Positions 7,863 through 16,942 of a stretch of DNA of 64,000 bases are shown one piece after another. Position 1 is the first letter of the stretch; the number at the start of each line of letters is the position of its first letter. The stretch is from the NCBI RefSeq assembly GCF_030816295.1, contig NZ_JAUSXV010000001.1:3534001-3598000 (forward strand). The letters are read 5' to 3'. The position numbers and the translations under genes were made by a program. The notes below the pieces were generated by a model. That model was not told the DNA's origin. It saw only the letters and a program-made list of their open reading frames with translations, and ran no database searches. The stretch is from Microbacterium natoriense. GTDB taxonomy: Bacteria; Actinomycetota; Actinomycetes; Actinomycetales; Microbacteriaceae.

Positions 7863-9656
7863 GTGGAGGATCCTCGAAGCGACGCCGAGCTGCTCCGCGA
7901 ACTTCGCGACGGACAGCGCGAGGCGTACGTCATCCTGTGGGAGCGTCACATCGGCGCGGCTCTGCGCTACTCTCGCCGGCTGCTCCCCTCTCGTGCCGAG
8001 GATCTCGCCTCGGAGTCGTTCCTCGCGATCTATCAGCAGGTGACGACGAACGGCGGCGGACCCGACTTCGCGTTCCGGTCGTATCTCAAGGCTGTGATCC
8101 GCAACACTGCGATCCGCTGGCGCAAGGAGGCCAGCCGATTCGACGACACGGTGGAGGCGGATACGGTCGACTTCCGCGATGCGCTGAGCCTGGTCGAGCG
8201 GGAGTCGAACGCCAACGAACTGCTCGGAGCTTTCCAGGACCTCCCTGAACGCTGGCAGAAGGTGCTCTGGCTGTCCGAAGTCGCAGACGTCGCACGCCCG
8301 CAGATCGCCCGCGAACTCGGCATCAAGCCGAACGCCGTATCCGCGCTGCACCGCAGGGCGCGCACGGGCCTGAAGGTGCAGTGGTTGACCCGGCAGGTGC
8401 CGGCCCCCCTGCGCGACGACGAGTCCCATGCCGCGCGCCTCCTCCCCCGGTACCTGTCGGTCCCCGACGATCCGGACGTCAGCGTCGAGGTCACGACGCA
8501 TCTGGAGAACTGCATGATGTGCAGCGATCTTCTCGTCGTCCTCCGTACCGACGCACGGCGTCTGCAAGGCGTCACGCTGTCCGCGGTCGGCTTCGGCGCA
8601 CTGGGCGTCGCTCTTCCTGCCACCAGCGCACTCGCACCGGGAACGGCCGTGGCCGCAGGTGCACTCCTCACCGGCGCCGGAGCAGGCATCGCGAGTCTGC
8701 TCGCGGGCGGCGTCGGCGTCCTGGCAGTCGGCGGGATCCTGCTCGGCTCCTTCCTCGTGCACCCGGGCGAGGCCGACGGGGCACCGCTCACCGATGCGAG
8801 GAGCAGTGTCGCGACGGCCTCCCCCGCCCCCGGTGGGCCATCCACCGGCCAGACGGGTGCGACCTCGCCACCCTCGACGACCGCTCCGGCGCAGCCGGAT
8901 CCACCCCGACTCGGGCGATGGAACTCCGATCCCGGCATCGAGTCGGTGGACCTCGTCGATGATCCGGACGCGTTTCCGGGCTACCCGACGCGGCCTCAAC
9001 CTGCGACGCAGCCGGTGGCCGATCCGGGCGATGATCCGGATGCCCCGCTGACTCCCGGTGTGACGACTCCGGCGGCGTCCGCCGGCTACATCGCCCCCGC
9101 GATCGCGGGCACCGCGACACCGGGATCTGCCGTCGCCGTCGAGCTGAACGGCCGACGTTACACGCCCGCCGTCGGCGACGACGGCAGCTGGTCCTTCGAT
9201 CCGCGTGGTCTCGAGCTGCCGGCGGGAACCTACGACTATCAGGTGTGGGCGGATGACGGGACGACGCAGTCCACGGCCACCATCGGCTCGTTCACGATCG
9301 AGTCGCCGGCCGTCAAGGGATTCGAGGACATCACCGGCAACTGGGACATGCAGGTGACGGAGGCGAGCACGACCGGACTCGTCATCGACGTCACAGGTCC
9401 GGCGAACGGCACGATCTCTGTGTCGTCGATGACGGGCCACACGGCGGTCATCACTCTGGACTCGGCCGGACACGCGGTCAAGCGGCTGCGGATGAACTCC
9501 CGTGGCTGGTACTGGTTCTACTTCCGAGCCCTCGATGCGGACGGGTACTGGGGACCCGCCTACGAACATCCTCTCGACGTCTACGACCCCGAGATCATCT
9601 TCGATCCGTGGGGACCGTCGCCAGAAGAGATGATCTTCGAGTTCGTCGACCCGTAG
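7863..9656 (+). CDS. ECF sigma factor fused to membrane anchor and Ig-like ectodomain
   Basis: A single polypeptide of about 597 residues. Residues about 8-90 are sigma-70 region 2 (FLAIYQQVTT, then FRSYLKAVIRNTAIRW). Residues about 120-170 are region 4 (LPERWQKVLWLSEVADV, then ELGIKPNAVSALHRRA). A zinc-finger-like HLENCMMC at about 213-220 (H-x3-C-x2-C) recalls anti-sigma ZAS domains. One or two hydrophobic helices follow (about 240-303, the clearest is LLAGGVGVLAVGGILLGSFL), then a Pro/Thr/Ser-rich linker, an Ig-like domain (about 396-480) and a C-terminal beta-rich segment. The expected layout is sigma and anti-sigma parts inside, sensor outside. GTG 7863 has a GGGGGG stretch 10 nt upstream; ATG 7845 is the alternative. 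No separate anti-sigma gene is adjacent. Related actinobacterial ECF groups with C-terminal sensor extensions are known. Confidence 0.8.
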   Translation: MEDPRSDAELLRELRDGQREAYVILWERHIGAALRYSRRLLPSRAEDLASESFLAIYQQVTTNGGGPDFAFRSYLKAVIRNTAIRWRKEASRFDDTVEADTVDFRDALSLVERESNANELLGAFQDLPERWQKVLWLSEVADVARPQIARELGIKPNAVSALHRRARTGLKVQWLTRQVPAPLRDDESHAARLLPRYLSVPDDPDVSVEVTTHLENCMMCSDLLVVLRTDARRLQGVTLSAVGFGALGVALPATSALAPGTAVAAGALLTGAGAGIASLLAGGVGVLAVGGILLGSFLVHPGEADGAPLTDARSSVATASPAPGGPSTGQTGATSPPSTTAPAQPDPPRLGRWNSDPGIESVDLVDDPDAFPGYPTRPQPATQPVADPGDDPDAPLTPGVTTPAASAGYIAPAIAGTATPGSAVAVELNGRRYTPAVGDDGSWSFDPRGLELPAGTYDYQVWADDGTTQSTATIGSFTIESPAVKGFEDITGNWDMQVTEASTTGLVIDVTGPANGTISVSSMTGHTAVITLDSAGHAVKRLRMNSRGWYWFYFRALDADGYWGPAYEHPLDVYDPEIIFDPWGPSPEEMIFEFVDP

Positions 9657-9749
9657 ACCCGTAGTCCGCCGATCGGGGGATGCCGGAGCACCCGAGATGG
9701 GTACCTGAGGAGGACGCGCCCGGCGGATGCCCACGCCTAGCGTGGAGGC

Positions 9750-10661
9750 ATGATCACAGCTGAAGGCCTCACGAAGCGATTCGGAGACAAGACCGCCGTC
9801 CAGGACGTGTCGTTCACCGTCAAGCCCGGAAGCGTCACGGGCTTCCTCGGACCCAACGGCGCCGGCAAGTCCACGACCATGCGCATGATCGTCGGCCTCG
9901 ACCGCCCGACCTCGGGTCGTGCGACCGTCGGCGGTCGCGAGTACCGCAGACTCCGCGCCCCGCTGACCGAAGTCGGCGTGCTGCTCGACGCCAAAGCCGT
10001 GCACACCGGTCGCACCGCCCGCAACCATCTGCGGGCGATGGCGGCCACGCACGGCATCCCCGCGTCCCGCGTCGACGAGGTGATCGACCTGGCAGGCATC
10101 GGCCCCGTCGCCCGCAAACGCGCCGGCAAGTTCTCACTGGGCATGGGGCAGCGACTCGGCATCGCCTCCGCCCTGCTCGGCGACCCGCACACCCTGATCC
10201 TCGACGAGCCGGTCAACGGCCTCGACCCCGAGGGAGTCCGGTGGGTGCGCCAGTTCGTACGGCACGCGGCCTCCGAAGGACGCACTGTGCTGCTGTCGAG
10301 CCACCTGATGAGCGAGATGGCGCAGACCGCCGACCACGTCATCGTGATGGGACGCGGCCAGGTCCTCGCCGACGCGCCTCTCGAAGAGCTCGTGCGCGCC
10401 TGGACAGTCAACACGGTGCGCGTGCGGACGCCGCGCGCTGCCGATCTGGCAGCGGCGGTGGGCGGCCCGGCCGTCGAGATCGTGAGCACCGCCCCCGATC
10501 TGCTCGACATCGTCGGCCTTCCGGCCGCGCGCATCGGAGACCTCGCCGCCGAGCGCGGCATCCCCCTGCACGAGCTGACCCCGACCACCGGATCGCTCGA
10601 AGACGCCTACCTCGCGCTCACCGGCGATTCCGTCGAGTACCGCACCAAGGAGATCTCATGA
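9750..10661 (+). CDS. ABC transporter ATP-binding protein (ABC-2 exporter type)
   Basis: A 303-residue nucleotide-binding subunit of a drug/peptide-type exporter. It has Walker A GPNGAGKS at about 34, the signature FSLGMGQRLGIASAL, Walker B LILDEPVNGLDP and the H-loop in LSSHLMSE. The C-terminal 80 residues form the extension usual in DrrA/BcrA-type ATPases. GTGGAGG precedes the ATG at 9750. Its stop overlaps the permease start (ATGA), and a histidine kinase/regulator pair follows in the same direction, so this is probably a stress-induced exporter controlled by that pair. Substrate unknown. Confidence 0.9.
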   Translation: MITAEGLTKRFGDKTAVQDVSFTVKPGSVTGFLGPNGAGKSTTMRMIVGLDRPTSGRATVGGREYRRLRAPLTEVGVLLDAKAVHTGRTARNHLRAMAATHGIPASRVDEVIDLAGIGPVARKRAGKFSLGMGQRLGIASALLGDPHTLILDEPVNGLDPEGVRWVRQFVRHAASEGRTVLLSSHLMSEMAQTADHVIVMGRGQVLADAPLEELVRAWTVNTVRVRTPRAADLAAAVGGPAVEIVSTAPDLLDIVGLPAARIGDLAAERGIPLHELTPTTGSLEDAYLALTGDSVEYRTKEIS

Positions 10662-11467
10662 CCATCCAGGCCCCTCCCCTCACCCGACCGCGAGTCGACA
10701 CGGGTCACCGCCCCTCCTTCCCGCGTGCACTGCACGGCGAGTGGATCAAGCTCGCCACGCTGCGGTCGACCTGGTGGTCGATCGGCATCGTCGCCGTGCT
10801 CACCATCGGGATCGCCGTGCTGATCGCTCAGGCGGTCGAACAGCCCGGCTTCGATCCGATCCAGGCCGTCGTCATGCCGATCCAGTTCACGATGCTGCTC
10901 GCGGGCATCCTCGGCGCCATCTCCGTCACCGGCGAGTACTCGACCGGGATGATCCGCTCCACTCTCGCCGCGAATCCAGTACGTGGGTCGGTCCTCGCGG
11001 CCAAGGCCGCCGTCATCGCCCTGTTCATGTTCGTGTCGTCCCTGGTGATCTTCTTCGCGGCGGCTCTCGCCGTCACAGCGGTCGTCGCATCGCGTGACCA
11101 GAGCATCGACTGGTCCGAGCCGTCGGCATCCGTCCTCCCTGTCGTCGTGTCGTCCTTGGCGATGGCAGTGTTCGCGCTGATCGGAGTGGCGTTCGGTTTC
11201 ATCCTCCGCTCGGGCGCGGGGGCGATCGCCGCCACCGTCGGCCTGCTGTTCGTGCTGCCGATCGTGGCGAACTTCTTCATGCTGGCCGGAGAATCCTGGG
11301 CCTGGGTCACGGACGCCGCCGGCTACCTGCCGGTGGCGGCAGCACAGAGTGCGATCCTCACCGAGAATGCCGCTCTGGACACGCCTGTCGCCTACCTGAC
11401 GCTGGGCGCCTGGGTGATCGCGGGAATGCTCGGCGCCTGGGCCGTGCTGCGCACGCGTGACGCGTAG
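10658..11467 (+). CDS. ABC transporter permease (ABC-2 type)
   Basis: A 269-residue membrane protein with six predicted helices, including IVAVLTIGIAVLIAQAV and IVANFFMLAGESWAWV. The segment GAISVTGEYSTGMIRSTLAA is the conserved cytoplasmic motif of ABC-2 permeases. The start ATG at 10658 overlaps the ATPase stop by 4 nt, so the two are translationally coupled. It pairs with the ATPase to form the exporter. Confidence 0.88.
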   Translation: MTIQAPPLTRPRVDTGHRPSFPRALHGEWIKLATLRSTWWSIGIVAVLTIGIAVLIAQAVEQPGFDPIQAVVMPIQFTMLLAGILGAISVTGEYSTGMIRSTLAANPVRGSVLAAKAAVIALFMFVSSLVIFFAAALAVTAVVASRDQSIDWSEPSASVLPVVVSSLAMAVFALIGVAFGFILRSGAGAIAATVGLLFVLPIVANFFMLAGESWAWVTDAAGYLPVAAAQSAILTENAALDTPVAYLTLGAWVIAGMLGAWAVLRTRDA

Positions 11468-11476
11468 AGTCGCTCC

Positions 11477-12736
11477 GTGAGCAAGCCGCGCAGCCGCAGC
11501 GCCGTCGCCCTCGAGGACGACGGTCTGCGGCTGCCGCGTCCCCCCGGGGTGTTCCGGAGGTTCTGGGCCCGGCATCCGCTGTTCGGCGACATCCTGATCG
11601 CTCTCTTCTGCCTCGTCCTGTCGCTGACGCCGGTGCGGGCCGGCGAGCACGATCTCCCCGAGCCGACCGCGATCCTGCTGGCGGTCCTCGTCCCGATCTC
11701 CGTCGTCGCCGCTTGCGGAACCCTGCTGCTGCGCCGACGGCATCCGCTCGTCCCGTTCGTCGCTGCTTTCCTCGCCGAGGCGTTCTTCCTCTTCCTCGGG
11801 GCGCCCGGCGGCACGCCCATGGTGACGGTGGCGGCATACTCTCTCGCCGTCTACGCCTCGAGCCGCGCCGCATGGCTGGGGCTCGGAATAGGCCTGGGCG
11901 CCCTCGCAGCTCTGTCGGCAGCGCTCATGGCGGTCGGGACGATCACTCTTCAGATGGCCGCGAACGGTCTCATCGGCAATCTCGTGGTCGGGCTGATCGG
12001 CGTGCTGATCGGCATCAACGTGGGCGGACGCAAGCGCTACCTGGCCGCGCTCATCGACCGATCCCGGCAGCTGCTCATCGAGCGCGATCAGCAGGCGCAG
12101 CTGGCCGCCGCCGCGGAGCGCGCCCGGATCGCCAGAGAGATGCACGACATCGTCTCGCATTCGCTCACCGTGATCGTCGCGCTCTCAGAGGGTGCGGCGG
12201 CGACGTCGGATGCTGCCCGGGCCCGCGAGGCCGCGACCGCCGCTGCCGCCACCGCCCGCTCGGCGCTCGGAGAGATGCGATCGATGCTCGGCGTGCTCCG
12301 CGACGACGGCGCCCCCCTCCCCCTGTCGCCGATGTCGGCGCCGACGCCGCACGACACCGTGATGAACGCCCAGCGGGCCGGGTTCCCGGTCAGCCTCTCG
12401 AGCACCGGGGGAACGACGTTCGGCCCCGGCGTCGAGCACGCCGTCGCGCGCATCGTTCAGGAGGGAGTGACGAACGCGATCCGGCACGCGCCCGCCGCGA
12501 CCGCGATCGCCGTGCGGCTCGAGCGGTCCGCACGCGGAGTCGTCGTCGAGATCGTGAACGACGGAGTCGGCGATGCGAGCGGCCCGTCGGGCTTCGGCCT
12601 CAAGGGGCTCGCCGAGCGCGTCGCGCACGTGAACGGCGACATCGAATACGGGCGCACGGAGGTCTCGCGGTGGCGGCTGCGCGCGACGATCCCCGGTGGC
12701 GAGCCCGGCGTGGAGCAGGAACTGGAGCAGTCATGA
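11477..12736 (+). CDS. Sensor histidine kinase (NarL/DesK class, HisKA_3)
   Basis: A 419-residue membrane kinase. Residues about 30-185 contain five or six helices with little extracellular loop, suggesting sensing within the membrane. The HisKA_3 dimerisation domain has the phospho-acceptor His in ARIAREMHDIVSHSLTV (about 220). A HATPase domain follows with the N-box in IVQEGVTNAIRHA and G-box GFGLKGLAERV. GTG start at 11477, 9 nt after the permease stop. It overlaps the response regulator by 4 nt (ATGA). The set ABC-permease-kinase-regulator is a standard actinobacterial cell-envelope stress module. Confidence 0.9.
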   Translation: MSKPRSRSAVALEDDGLRLPRPPGVFRRFWARHPLFGDILIALFCLVLSLTPVRAGEHDLPEPTAILLAVLVPISVVAACGTLLLRRRHPLVPFVAAFLAEAFFLFLGAPGGTPMVTVAAYSLAVYASSRAAWLGLGIGLGALAALSAALMAVGTITLQMAANGLIGNLVVGLIGVLIGINVGGRKRYLAALIDRSRQLLIERDQQAQLAAAAERARIAREMHDIVSHSLTVIVALSEGAAATSDAARAREAATAAAATARSALGEMRSMLGVLRDDGAPLPLSPMSAPTPHDTVMNAQRAGFPVSLSSTGGTTFGPGVEHAVARIVQEGVTNAIRHAPAATAIAVRLERSARGVVVEIVNDGVGDASGPSGFGLKGLAERVAHVNGDIEYGRTEVSRWRLRATIPGGEPGVEQELEQS

Positions 12737-13410
12737 CAGAACAGATCAGGATCCTTCTTGTCGACGATCAGGAGCTCATCCGGCTCGGGTTCCGCATGGT
12801 CCTCGAAGCCGAAAGCGATCTGGTGGTCATCGGCGAGGCGAGCGATGGTCGCGCGGCGATCGCACAGGCCGGAGCCTTGCAGCCCGATCTCGTCCTGATG
12901 GACATCCGGATGCCGGGGCTCGACGGCATCGCCGCGACAGAGGCGATCGTGCGCGAGCATCCGGGAACGCGGGTGCTCGTGCTCACCACCTTCGATCTCG
13001 ACGAGTACGCGTTCGGCGCGATCCGCGCGGGGGCGAGCGGGTTCCTGCTCAAAGACGCGCAGCGCCACGAGATGATCTCCGCGGTGCGCGCCGTGCATCG
13101 CGGAGATGCCGCGCTGTCACCGCGGATCACCAGGATGCTGCTCGACCACGTGTCCTCGCGGCTGCACACGCCGGCACCCGAAGGCGCCGAACTGCTCGAG
13201 ACGCTCACCGACCGCGAGCACGACGTGTTCCTCGCGATCGCGCGGGGACTCAGCAACGCCGAGATCGGCGAGACGCTGTTCGTGTCCGAATCGACAGTCA
13301 AGACGCACGTGAGCCGCGTGCTCGCCAAGCTCGGTGCGCGCGACCGCATTCACGCCGTCATCCTCGCGCACCGGCTCGGCTACGGCGACGACTCGCCGGC
13401 GGGCGCCTAG
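12733..13410 (+). CDS. NarL/LuxR-type response regulator
   Basis: A 225-residue regulator. The receiver domain (1-120) has the acidic pair in LLVDDQELIRLGF, the phosphorylated Asp in LVLMDIRMPG (about 55), and the Thr and Lys of the active site in VLVLTTFD and FLLKDA. The LuxR helix-turn-helix is at about 155-215 (LTDREHDVFLAIARGLSNAE, then ESTVKTHVSRVLAKL). It is the partner of the kinase just upstream, with a 4-nt overlap. Its stop overlaps the stop of the convergent aldo/keto reductase by 3 nt at a shared CTAG. Confidence 0.93.
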   Translation: MTEQIRILLVDDQELIRLGFRMVLEAESDLVVIGEASDGRAAIAQAGALQPDLVLMDIRMPGLDGIAATEAIVREHPGTRVLVLTTFDLDEYAFGAIRAGASGFLLKDAQRHEMISAVRAVHRGDAALSPRITRMLLDHVSSRLHTPAPEGAELLETLTDREHDVFLAIARGLSNAEIGETLFVSESTVKTHVSRVLAKLGARDRIHAVILAHRLGYGDDSPAGA

Positions 13411-14360
13411 CCTCGAGCGGGAGTCCACTCCGAGACGCGGTCGAGCGCGGCGATCTCATCGGCTGTGAGCTCGAGGCGCGCTCCGGCGAGCAGATCGGGC
13501 ACCTGGTCCACTGTGCGCGCGCTGGCGATCGGGGCGACGACCGTCGGCTGCGCACGGAGCCAGGCCAGCGAGGTCGCGGCGATCGATGCGCCGTGCGCTG
13601 CGCCGATCTCCTCGAGCGAATCGATGATCCGCAGGCCCGCCTCGGTCGCGTACTTGGCGGCGCCGGTGGCGCGCGGAGACGACTGATCGGCCGCATCCGT
13701 GGAGCGGTACTTGCCCGTCAGGAAGCCGCTCGCGAGCGAGTAGTAGGGAACGAGTCCGAGACCGAACTCCTCGGCCACGGGGATGATCGTCTCCTCCACG
13801 TCGTTGCGGTGCACGAGGTTGTAGTGCGGCTGCACAGCGACCGGGCGTGCGACGCCCAGACGGTCCGCGATCTCCACCCACTCGCGGATGCGGTCGGCGC
13901 TGTAGTTCGACACGGCGACGTGGCGAACCAGGCCGTCGGCCACCAGCTGTCCGAAGGCGGCGACGGTCTCCTCGAGCGGAACGGTCTCGTCATCGAAGTG
14001 CGCGTAGTGGAGGTCTATGGCGTCGACTCCGAGTCGTGCGAGCGATGCCTCGGCCGCCGCGCGCACGTTCGATGCCGAGAGACCCCTGAAGTCGGGGTGC
14101 TGACTCACCTTCGTCGCGACGACGACGTTCTTCGGCGTGCGCGAAGCGAGCCACTCGCCGATGATCGTCTCGCTCTCGCCACCGTGGTTTCCGGGCACCC
14201 ACGCGCTGTAGGCGTCGGCGGTGTCGATGAAGTCGCCGCCTCCGGCGACGAACGCGTCGAGGACGGCGAAGGAAGCATCGCGGTCGGCCGTCCAGCCGAA
14301 CACGTTGCCGCCGAGAGAGAGCGGGAAGACGTCGAGATCACTGTTTCCGATGCGGGTCAT
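13407..14360 (-). CDS. Aldo/keto reductase
   Basis: A 317-residue NADPH-dependent oxidoreductase of the AKR (beta/alpha barrel) superfamily. Visible catalytic elements are the Asp and Tyr in FIDTADAYSAW, the Lys in VVVATKVSQHPDF and the His in DLHYAHFDDE. The substrate is not predictable; such proteins reduce carbonyls, sugars or toxic aldehydes. The frame stays open leftward from 14516 but that part is the complement of a tRNA gene, so the start is set at the ATG 14360 (MTRIGNSDLDVFPLSLGG), which matches the family N-terminus. Confidence 0.92.
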   Translation of the reverse strand: MTRIGNSDLDVFPLSLGGNVFGWTADRDASFAVLDAFVAGGGDFIDTADAYSAWVPGNHGGESETIIGEWLASRTPKNVVVATKVSQHPDFRGLSASNVRAAAEASLARLGVDAIDLHYAHFDDETVPLEETVAAFGQLVADGLVRHVAVSNYSADRIREWVEIADRLGVARPVAVQPHYNLVHRNDVEETIIPVAEEFGLGLVPYYSLASGFLTGKYRSTDAADQSSPRATGAAKYATEAGLRIIDSLEEIGAAHGASIAATSLAWLRAQPTVVAPIASARTVDQVPDLLAGARLELTADEIAALDRVSEWTPARG

Positions 14361-14425
14361 GCTCGGGACAACGTGCGGATGGTCCCGCTGCATTCCCCGG
14401 ATGACGCCGTATTGCGGATCCGTCG

Positions 14426-14501
14426 TGGAGCCGACTACGGGATTCGAACCCGTGACATCCTGTTTACAAGACAGGTGCTCTACCAGCTGAGCTAAGTCGG
14501 C
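14426..14501 (-). tRNA. tRNA-Thr (anticodon UGU)
   Basis: A full cloverleaf on the minus strand with acceptor stem GCCGACT/AGTCGGC, anticodon stem CCTGT/ACAGG around loop CTTGTAA, T-arm ACGGG-TTCGAAT-CCCGT, discriminator U and an encoded CCA end (14426-14428). The anticodon UGU reads ACA threonine codons. Confidence 0.97.
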
Positions 14502-14552
14502 GGATGCCACCAGCATAGCGATGGTGGCGGGGCGCCCTGAAACCCGCTCCGA

Positions 14553-15503
14553 CTACTGCGCGGGAGTCTCGGTCGGCGTGGGAGTGGGAGTGGGCGTCGC
14601 CTCGTAGTACGCGTCGCTGGCGACCGTGAGCACGAACTGCGAGAACTCGGTGGCGTCGTCGAGCGCACCCACGTACTGCTCGCCGTTCACGACCACCATC
14701 GGCGCCGACGTCAGAACGAGCTCATCCGATCCGACCAGCGGTCCGGCGAGTGCGCGGTTGGTTGCTTCCTTCGCCCAGGCGACGTAGTCCTGATCCTCGA
14801 TGCACGACTTCACGTCCTTGGCGTTGCTCACGCCGACCGCTACTGCGGCATTCGCGAGGTCGGCATCACTGCGTCCGTCGCTGTTGATCTCCGGCTGGTC
14901 GTCGAGCAGATCGTGATTGAAGGCGTAGAACTGATCAGGCGAGTGCGTCGCGACGCACGCGGCCGCAGCTGCGGCGCGGAGCGAATACTTCGTGCCGTTG
15001 GAGCTCGCCGTGAGGAGCGCGACCGGGTGGTACGTGACGGTCGCCGCGCCCTCGGTGATCCAGTTCACCAGCTGGCGTGCGTTCGCGCGCTCGAAAGTGC
15101 CCGCGTCGGGCGACAGGTAGTCCACGTAGATGTGGATGTCGACGGCGTTCCCCGTCGCGGTGGGCTCAGGCGTCGCCGTCGGCTCGGTGGCGGCGTCTGT
15201 GGGCTCGGCGCTGGGCGTCGCGGGAACCTCGTCGGACGACGCGGTCGCCGAGATGTCGGAGATGAGGATGCCGTCGCCATCCATCCCGCTCGGGGAGAGC
15301 TGCGGCTTGGTCACCTGCGCCGACACCGCAAGGGTCACCGCCGTGCCGATCGCACCGACGGCGACGATCGCCACCGCTCCGATGATGATCCGTCGCATCA
15401 GACGCGCCCTCGACTGCTGGGCGTGCACCTGCTGTGCCTTCTCCCGCACGGCCTCGCGCGAATTGCGAGGGGTGGGGACGTTCGGCGTCTCGTCGCTCGA
15501 CAT
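14553..15503 (-). CDS. Membrane-anchored DsbA-like protein without the CxxC active site
   Basis: A 316-residue protein. A basic cytoplasmic N-terminus and one membrane helix (IIIGAVAIVAVGAIGTAVTL, about 39-58) are followed by an acidic Pro/Thr linker. The rest is a DsbA/Thioredoxin_4 fold, about residues 115-295. Where oxidoreductases of this family have C-x-x-C after the first strand, this protein has YVDYLSPDAGTF, with Ser and Ala in the cysteine positions. Two other cysteines (AAACVATH and VKSCIEDQ) remain and may form a structural bond. The cis-proline loop TSAPMVVVNG is kept. It is therefore unlikely to be a thiol oxidase; a chaperone or scaffold role outside the membrane is possible. 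The C-terminus is a TPTPTP repeat. Confidence 0.75.
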   Translation of the reverse strand: MSSDETPNVPTPRNSREAVREKAQQVHAQQSRARLMRRIIIGAVAIVAVGAIGTAVTLAVSAQVTKPQLSPSGMDGDGILISDISATASSDEVPATPSAEPTDAATEPTATPEPTATGNAVDIHIYVDYLSPDAGTFERANARQLVNWITEGAATVTYHPVALLTASSNGTKYSLRAAAAAACVATHSPDQFYAFNHDLLDDQPEINSDGRSDADLANAAVAVGVSNAKDVKSCIEDQDYVAWAKEATNRALAGPLVGSDELVLTSAPMVVVNGEQYVGALDDATEFSQFVLTVASDAYYEATPTPTPTPTETPAQ

Positions 15504-15625
15504 CGTTCCTCTTGCCGTCTCACGGGGGCAGGGTGGCCCCGGACGCCGCTCGACGCGGCGAACGCCGCGAAACGCGGCCGGGTTCGATGCTAGCCAGACA
15601 GTCTGAGAAATACCCAGGTGCGACG

Positions 15626-15655
15626 TTTACCGATCGGCGTCTGCTCTGCCATACT
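15626..15655 (+). promoter_or_regulatory. Possible promoter of ugpC/msiK
   Basis: TTTACC (15626-15631) and CATACT (15650-15655) are separated by 18 nt, the best sigma-70-like pair in the 246-bp gap in front of ugpC. The resulting transcript would start at about 15662 and include the hairpin leader. Confidence 0.3.
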
Positions 15656-15661
15656 GAACCC

Positions 15662-15734
15662 GACCCAATGATGGGTCACGGCGGGTGCTCCCCGCCGCTC
15701 TATCACTACGGATCGTCCGGCACGTACCTGCCGG
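15662..15734 (+). ncRNA. Structured 5' leader of ugpC, candidate msiK RNA
   Basis: Three short hairpins follow one another in the 5' untranslated region: GACCCA-N4-TGGGTC at 15662-15677, CGGCGGG-N5-CCCGCCG at 15679-15697, and CCGGCA-N6-TGCCGG at 15717-15734. The last ends 2 nt before the ribosome-binding site AAGGAG (15737). A conserved msiK RNA motif has been described in front of actinobacterial msiK genes by comparative genomics. I cannot verify a match, but position and structure fit, and sequestration of the ribosome-binding site is possible. Confidence 0.4.
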
Positions 15735-15749
15735 TGAAGGAGAAACACA

Positions 15750-16856
<1,107 letters not shown>

Positions 16857-16869
16857 GTTCTGCAGCATC

Positions 16870-16906
16870 GCGGCGCGGGTCGACCTTTCTGGTCGTCCCG
16901 CGCCGC
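16870..16906 (+). terminator. Terminator behind ugpC
   Basis: Long GC-rich hairpin (10 bp outer stem GCGGCGCGGG/CCCGCGCCGC and inner CGACC-N5-GGTCG), followed by TTT at 16911. It begins 14 nt after the ugpC stop. Confidence 0.75.
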
Positions 16907-16942
16907 GTCGTTTCCCCCGGCATCCATCACTTCAGGAGAACC

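Noticed and set aside
14361-14516. N-terminal extension of the aldo/keto reductase
   Set aside because: It is the translated complement of tRNA-Thr(UGU) and its flanks; the real protein starts at 14360.
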